Origin: Peromyscus leucopus
Lineage: Eukaryota > Chordata > Mammalia > Rodentia > Cricetidae
NCBI RefSeq assembly: GCF_004664715.2
Contig: NC_051083.1
Coordinates: 121,276,971-121,340,970, forward strand
Direction: 5' to 3'
Length of the DNA stretch: 64,000 nucleotides
Shown: one piece after another, positions 57,891 to 64,000 of the stretch
Layout of the letters: every line of letters starts with the position of its first letter
How positions within the stretch are numbered: position 1 is the stretch's first letter
The notes under the pieces: model-generated
Databases searched by the model: none
Told to the model about the DNA's origin: nothing
What the model saw: the letters and a program-made list of their open reading frames with translations, nothing else
Position numbers and translations under genes: made by a program

Positions 57891-60029
57891 CTGATGCAAA
57901 CCAGCTATGAAATACTCCAATGAGAATTCTGGAATTATATACTTACTTGAAAGAAATGATCTTTATGAAACCCAACACTATGTGTGATGGCTATTTGCTA
58001 ATAAAAATAAATGAAAAATGACAATTCTTCCTATTAATTTCTAACAAATGCTAACAACAGCCCTGCTTTCTTAAGCAGCATAAATCTGTAGGACAGAATC
58101 CAAGAACTATGACAATTTCTGCCAACACCCACTTAGATTCCCCTTTACCCCATCCATCTGTTAACTGTTTCTAATCATGTACTTGGCTGGCAGCTTTGTT
58201 TTCAGTCCCATCTAAACTTTTTTTCTTGCCCAAAGGAAAACGCATAATCTCAGTGTGTAGTACATATTTAGCCTTTTCTTGTTCAAGACTTGGTGCTATT
58301 TCCTTGCCTTGGCATTCTGAGACTACAGTCTCATCTCCTTAGTGGTTACCATACAGTCAAGCCACCTACCACGTTCACCATATTGTGATCCCAAACAAGT
58401 TCGGCTAGTTAACTGACTGAGTTAAGCACCTCTTTCATAACTGGAGTATACAGACATGCTGACTAAGTTTTATGTGGGCAGTACAACTGTAGAAACTAGT
58501 TTTCAAGCTGCTTGAGTAGCTGTGCCTATGACAATAAGAGAATAAAAGTGTTTGCATGTTCACAAAATTGTAGGGAAGCAAAGCTAAGAAATGAGGTTTT
58601 CAGTACTTAAAATATTAATATATTTTAGTTCTTTAAACAAGAAACTAAATAAAACTAATTATTCTACAGTAATTATGTGGGCTTTTTTTCTGTGAAGATT
58701 TTGTATGGAACTTTCAAAAATCTAATTATGTCAGTTTTGCAAGGAGAATAATAGTAAATGCAAGTATCTAGCAACAGTTAAATGGCTAGGGGAGGTCCAT
58801 AACACTTAGAATAAAATAATTATATTCAGAACCCCATGCTGTTAACTTCTTTAGCATGAACTTTTCAAACACATTACACTAACTTAGGAGACTAACATTA
58901 AAGTTATCTTCTAATTTAGGGTTTTTTTTTTTTTGTTATAGGTGAAGTATTTTCATAACCAACCTCAGATGGACCATGACACATTTGTAAGAGAACTAGA
59001 ATAAGGACCAAGATTACTTGGTGTTCTACAAGGAGAATATTGATTTTTACACCTTAGCTTCATGCTTTGGGTCTTAGATTCTCTTTCTGTACTAAGAAGA
59101 TTGGATACTAATGCTGCTTATCAGCTCATGACCCTAAGGGAGGATTTTCAAAACATGATGGCATTTGGCATTTAGCAGGAAGACAACAACCACAATACTA
59201 CTAAAATGGACTTGCCAGTTCTATAAATAAAGAGTTGTCTTCTTTAAATGCTAGTCATAGCTCTTTGGCTTAACACTAGGTTGGTTGATTTTTATGATCT
59301 CTTCAAGCTCTGATATTTGTTGAGCCTGTCTTCTCACTTCCTTTGGAATCACTATATTAATGTATAAATCACTAACAGTTGGAACCCACAAAAGCATCTT
59401 TTTCAAATGATTTCATTTGGATATGATGTGAAATTTCAACTTTTCTTGCAGCCAACAAATTGTTTTGGTTCTAAGTGTACACTGAATGTGACAAAAACAG
59501 CATTGAGAATTGGAATGGAAGTGGACTTACACAGTTCCAAGACTTGTGTGTTTTCTAAAATATAACAAAATATTAATCTAATAAAAACATTCACTCTAAA
59601 GAAGCATAATATAACCTCTAAGTACTAAGTACTAAATAAATACTAAAATAAGAGCAAAAAATATGTCCCCAAACCAGTGCCAAAAATAAAATTTGTAAAA
59701 AAAAAATCAACCCAGGGAGAATTAGTAGAATAAATAAGAGGCCATTACTAAATAATATTAAAATTATTGACCTAAAGTATTATATATTTACAATAATAGT
59801 AATTTTGAATGGTTAAAAATCAAAACACACTATCTACTAGAGATACAATTTATATATATAAATACAGATAGTGGGAAAAATCCCTAGTGGGTAATGCAAA
59901 GAGTACAGATACATAAGCATAATTCAATTAATAATTAAATATAAATAAACTTCAATAAAAATATCAACTGAAATAAATGGTAAGAAATCTCATAACAAAA
60001 AGGGTGATAAATTAATCAGAATGATATAA
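57891..60029. other. Unassigned AT-rich sequence
   Basis: Nothing recognised; short homopolymers only (T run at 58922-58933). Confidence 0.4.
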
Positions 60030-60215
60030 CAGCAGTCACGTTTATGCACTAATTTTATTGAGAGTGTTTTTTCTTTGTTTTGTTTTTTGTTCTTTTTTGA
60101 GAGAGATGGAGAGGGAGAGAGAAAGAGAAAAAAGCTGGGTGGGTAGGGAAGTAAGGGGGATTTGGGAAAGTTTAGGAGGGAGAAAAACTTTATCAAAATA
60201 TGTTTTAGATGATTT
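60030..60215 (+). mobile_element. L1 3' terminus
   Basis: GAGAGAGATGGAGAGGGAGA, CTGGGTGGGTAGGGAAGTAA and a 3' end similar to 29985-30200 and 62690. Confidence 0.5.
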
Positions 60216-60221
60216 TTTTCA

Positions 60222-61357
60222 TTTATTGTTTTACTTTGAGATTATATCATTACATCTTTTCACTCTTCTCTTTCCTTCCTTCATACCTTTCCATACACTC
60301 CTCTTGGTTTCCTTTCAAATTCATGGCCTCTTTTTTTATTGTTGTTACATGCACATATGTATGTGTATGTGTATGTGTGTGTATGTATGTATGTATGTAT
60401 GTATGTATGTATGTATATTCCTAGATATAATCTGTTTGGTCTGAATGTTACTCGTATGTATTTTCAGGGCTAACCATTTGGTACTGGATAACCAATTGTT
60501 GCACTCTTCCCTGAAGAAGACTATTTCTCCCACTCTCAACATTCCTTAGTTGCCTGTAGTTCTTTGTTTAGGGTTCAAACTTCATGGGATTTCGCTCATC
60601 CACTTTGACATGTCTATTGTTGTTGTTTTTATACATCTCATATTTGGGAAAATCATTTTGGTGAGACTTTATGGGTAAAGTTTCTGGCATTACTAGGAGA
60701 CAAAATCCCACTGCAAATTCCATGGTCCTCTGTTTCTTAAAATATTTCTGCTTCCTCTTCCATAATGTTCCCTGAGCATTAAGTGTAGGTATGTTTTGTA
60801 AATGTAACTGATTGGGACTAGGCTCCATAACTGCATTTTGATTAGCTGTGGTTTTCTGGAATGGTCACCTTCTGTTGCAAAGAGAAGCTTCCTTGATGAG
60901 GGGTGAGGACTAGACTTATTTGTGGGTACACAGACAAACATTTGAAGTGTAGTTAAGGATTATGGTATTTTAATAAAGTGGTGGCTTGTGGGTTCTCCTT
61001 CCAAATCCATGATTTCACTAGCCCTGAATAGTTAGCTGGCTTTCCAGTACCACACATGTTTTCCATCACGTTGAATGTATCTAGAGTCCAATTAGAGAGC
61101 TCTTAGTTAATGCCAACACATGTATGCCACTACTGCACCCTTAAGTTTATCATGCTATTCTGTTGTGGTTTGGTTTGGAGACATCATATCAGGGTAGGAT
61201 TGTTGGTTGCTTTCCTCCTTAGGAAGCTTGCATAACACTTTGTTACAATGATAGTTATTCCTCCAGGAGGCATTCAGGTCAGTTCCATCTTTGGCACCTC
61301 AGCCCTGTGTCTGAAGTGTATGATGTGTTCAGTAATAGGGACTTACATTCCATTTAC

Positions 61358-61360
<3 letters not shown>
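60222..61360 (-). mobile_element. L1 (Lx-type) 3' UTR (antisense)
   Basis: CTTTCAAATTCATGGCCTCT, CAGGGCTAACCATTTGGTAC, GAAGACTATTTCTCCCACTC, TGTTGCAAAGAGAAGCTTCC and GAAGCTTGCATAACACTTTG follow the rodent L1 3' UTR over more than 1 kb. Confidence 0.85.
60355..60415. repeat. (GTAT)n/(GT)n microsatellite
   Basis: GTATGTGTATGTGT then about 9 GTAT units, in the L1 3' UTR. Confidence 0.95.

Positions 61361-61414
<54 letters not shown>
61361..61414. repeat. (AC)27 microsatellite
   Basis: 27 perfect AC units. Confidence 0.98.
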
Positions 61415-61416
<2 letters not shown>

Positions 61417-61639
61417 AGGAGAAATGGAGAGAGAAAGCGAGAACAAAAAAGACACACTGTTTTATTTTAAGGATTACTGTAAATCTAAGACTATACACAT
61501 TACAAAGGACAGTTCAGAACATGCTCTCCATACTTAAATATTTTTCAAGCATCCTGTTGTTGAAAGGAATGTGTTTTACTAATAGCAACAGAAGAGTTGA
61601 CTATCCATCTTGAAGAATGATAAAGCTCAGCCACTGATG

Positions 61640-62095
61640 TCATAACTGAAGATTAGCAATGTGTCATTGGCATGAATAAAAAAGGCACATTTGTTCAATT
61701 AAAAAGAACTTGGTAACATAAAAGAACAAACTCAGGATTTGCAAAACAATAAGGAAAATAGAAAACTTATACCAAATGAAAGAAACTTTATGCAAGAGAG
61801 TACATACTGTATGATTACACTGACATGAAGTTCTGTAACAAGCAAAACTAATCTGCTGCGGAAAAGAATCGGTGCATTGCCTCTGGTGAAGATGTGGGTG
61901 GGGTGTGACTGAGAATGAGGCATTAGGGAGCTTCCTGAAGTCATGGTAATGTTCTATATTTTGATAGAGCTTTGAGTTACATGGCATAGTCATTCGTCAG
62001 CATTTGCTGAATGTTACACCTAATTTTTTTATGCCTTGTTACGTAAGTTTCACCTTGAAGTGTTTTCTGTAAAATAAAATGGATGTCTACAATTT
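61640..62095 (+). mobile_element. Ancient L1M 3' end
   Basis: ATGAAGTTCTGTAACAAGCA, GCATTGCCTCTGGTGAAGAT, GTAATGTTCTATATTTTGAT and GTAAGTTTCACCTTGAAGTG give the well-known 3' end of mammal-wide L1M elements. The 109-codon minus-strand frame is a shadow of it. Confidence 0.6.
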
Positions 62096-62236
62096 GTTTT
62101 GAAATTCATTAAAGAGAGTGAGATAAATTAGGGAATGGTAGAGTAGATATATGACAAAGCAGGAATTTTAACAGTTCATTCTAACATTGAATTGGCATGT
62201 GCTTTGGTGCCTGCTGTACCACTATCCTAACTTGAG

Positions 62237-62627
62237 TGCTGTGGGATGGTCTGTATGTCAAATCTGTTGCTCTGATTGGTCAATAAATAAAACACTGATT
62301 GGCTAGTGGCCAGGCAGGAAGTAGGTGGGACAAGGAGAGAGGAGAATACTGGGAAGCAGAAGGCTGAGGAGAGACACCGCCAGCTGCCGCCATGACCAGC
62401 AGCATGTGAAGACGCCTGTAGGCCACCAGCCACGTGGCAAGGTATAGATTTATGGAAATGGATTAATTTAAGCTACAAAAACAGTTAGTAAGAAGCCTGC
62501 CATGGCCATACAGTTTGTATGCAATATAAGTCTCTGTGTTTACTTGGTTGGGTCTGAGTGGCTGTGGGACTGGCGGGTGACAAAGATTTGTCCTGACTGT
62601 GGGCAAAGCAGGAAAACTCTAGCTACA
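62237..62627 (+). mobile_element. ERV solo LTR, family A, with perfect target-site duplication
   Basis: 391 bases from TGCTGTGGGATGG to CTCTAGCTACA, with the 6-bp direct repeat CTTGAG at 62231-62236 and 62628-62633. A TATA-like ATATAAGTCTCTGTG (62525-62539) near the 3' end sets the plus orientation. Well preserved. Confidence 0.92.
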
Positions 62628-62689
62628 CTTGAGTGTTTCTAATATTTCATTGTGTGTTTGTCTGTCCTATGCTGGTTTACTATGATTAT

Positions 62690-62836
62690 TATTATTTTAG
62701 ATGCCTGTTTGTATTCTAAAGGGAGAGAGAGAAAGAAAGAATGTGTGTGGATTTGGGTGGATAGGGAAATAGGGAGAATCTGGGAGGATTTGTAGGAAGG
62801 AAAACCATAATCATAATATATGTCTTTATAACATTG
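62690..62836 (+). mobile_element. L1 3' terminus, split by an LTR
   Basis: GATGCCTGTTTGTATTCTAA, GGGAGAGAGAGAAAGAAAGA and CATAATCATAATATATG; the end (TTTCCAATAAAAATGAAC, 63384-63401) lies beyond the inserted LTR. Confidence 0.6.
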
Positions 62837-63362
62837 TATAGCTAGAGTTTTCCTGCCTTGCCTATAGTCAGGACAAATCTTTGTCACCAGCCAGTCCCAC
62901 ATCCGCTCAGACCCAACCAAGTAAACACAGAGACTTATATTGCTTCAAACTATGGCCGTGGCAGGCTTCTTGTTAACTGTTCTTATAGCTTAAATTAATC
63001 CATTTCTACAAATCTATACCCTGCCACGTGGCTTGTGGCTTACCGGCATTTTTTCATGCTGCTTCTCAGGGTGGCAGCTGGCAGCTGGCAGTGAGTCCTG
63101 CCTTCCTGTTCTTTTATTTCTCCTCTCTGTTAGTCCCGCCTATACTTCCTGCCTAGCCATGGCCAATCAGGGTTTATTTATTGACCAATCAGAGCAACAC
63201 ATTTGCCATACAGACCATCCCCCAGCACAGCCAAGTGCAGACCATCTCAGACACTTGCACTCAGGCCCGTGGTCCTAATCATCCTCTATGTGGACCGGCT
63301 GGGTAAAGCCACGAGGATCCCAAGAATGGGCTTCCACAGGACATACAGAACATCCCACAGCA
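62837..63362 (-). mobile_element. ERV solo LTR, family A, long form (antisense)
   Basis: 526 bases, from TATAGCTAGAG (expected TGTAGC) to CCCACAGCA. Flanks ACATTG (62831-62836) and ATATTG (63363-63368) give an imperfect 6-bp duplication. About 130 bases longer than the neighbouring LTR at the U3 end (63230-63362). Confidence 0.88.
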
Positions 63363-63462
63363 ATATTGTATTAAAAACACCTATTTCCAATAAAAATGAA
63401 CAAAATTCAAACAGCCAAAAGGAATACATTTATTTGTTTATATGCACACACGTGTAAGTTTC
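63363..63462 (+). other. End of split L1 and short unassigned spacer
   Basis: Completes the L1 3' terminus (to about 63401); the rest is not assigned. Confidence 0.5.
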
Positions 63463-64000
63463 TTTTTTTCCTTTTTTTCCTTTTTTTATTTATTTTACAA
63501 TACTATTCAGTTCTACATAATAGCCACAGATTCCCTTGTTCTCTCCATTCCTGCCCCCCTCCCCTTCCCCCAAGCCCACCCTCCATTCCCACCTCCTCCA
63601 GATCAAGGTCTCCCCCGAGGACTGGGATCGACCTGATAGACTCAGTCCAGGCAGGTCCAGTCCCCTCCTCCCAGATTGAGCCAAACATTCCTGCATAAGT
63701 CCCAGGTTTCAAACAGCTAACTCATGCAGCGAGCCCAGGACCTGGTACCGCTGCCTAGATGCCTCCCAAACAGATCAAGCCAATCGACTGCCTCACCTAT
63801 TCAGAGGGCCTGATCCAGTTGGGGGCCCCTCAGCCTTTGGTTCATAGTTCATGTATTTCCATTCATTTGGTTATTTGTCCCTGTGCTTTATCGAACCTTG
63901 GTTTCAACAATTCTCGCTCATATAAACCCTCCTCTTTCTCACTAATTAGACTCCCAGCACTCCACCAGGGGCCTAGCCGTGGGTGTCTGCATCCAGATTC
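63463..64000 (-). mobile_element. L1 LINE, young, continues past window end
   Basis: Begins with a T-rich run (63463-63490, the poly(A) on the minus strand), then antisense 3' UTR: CCACCTCCTCCAGATCAAGG, CAGGCAGGTCCAGTCCCCTC, CCTCCCAAACAGATCAAGCC. Same family as 52245 and 33785. Confidence 0.95.

Noticed and set aside
53601..60029. Search for exons of genes near CXorf66 in human (ATP11C, SOX3) and for a nearby microRNA hairpin
   Set aside because: No recognisable coding block or the mature sequence I would expect was seen on either strand.
60058..60444. 128-codon open frame on the plus strand
   Set aside because: It is a translation of an L1 3' end, an antisense L1 UTR and a (GTAT)n repeat.

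Overview
The window is mammalian, specifically muroid rodent, DNA. It carries B1, B2, ID and RSINE1/B4 SINEs, rodent L1/Lx 3' ends, MaLR-type LTRs and rodent class II ERV LTRs. The form of the B1 tails and the abundance of one 390-525 bp LTR family suggest a cricetid (vole, hamster or deer mouse type) rather than Mus, but that is inference. There are no bacterial or viral genomes, CRISPR arrays, tRNA genes or rRNA genes. Almost every open reading frame over 60 codons lies in repeats or is chance.

Two protein-coding loci are recognisable and both are broken. (1) 38868-44442 (+) is a three-exon gene matching human CXorf66, a small single-pass membrane protein gene of Xq27.1. Exons 1 and 2 and all splice sites are intact, but the large last exon has an early TAA, several later stops and at least two frameshifts. 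(2) 7363-10502 (+) is a MAGE-B-like pseudogene. It has a recognisable MAGE homology domain, frameshifts, and three transposons inserted into the coding body, two of them with clear target-site duplications. A weaker match to MAGE 5' non-coding sequence lies just upstream. Both loci point to the X chromosome.

Layout. 1-5820: an old antisense L1 split by a composite ERV (289-2365), an RSINE1 and a MaLR LTR. 5821-10502: MAGE-like locus. 10503-16240: mostly unassigned, with one ERV LTR. 16245-19660: dense SINE cluster with an ectopic U2 snRNA 5' fragment (19097-19130). 19898-21645: LTR plus L1 3' UTR. 21940-25400: ancient L1M pieces. 25900-33000: microsatellites, MaLR LTRs and L1 ends. 33785-34690: L1 with a 5' inversion. 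34776-37375: B1s, RSINE1, L2, LTR and B2. 38256-38755: 500-N assembly gap. 38868-44442: CXorf66-like locus with SINEs and an L1 in its introns. 44745-47035: SINE cluster. 47690-49905: L1 3' UTR split by two LTRs. 52245-53600: younger L1. 53600-60030: mostly unassigned, with an L2. 60030-64000: L1 3' ends, an ancient L1M, an inverted pair of LTRs and the start of a young L1.

No functional gene set cooperates here. The window reads as X-linked intergenic sequence holding two germline-type genes (MAGE family; CXorf66) in decay. Repeat family names come from recall of consensus sequences, not from a library search, and boundaries are usually good to about 10-30 bp unless target-site duplications are quoted.
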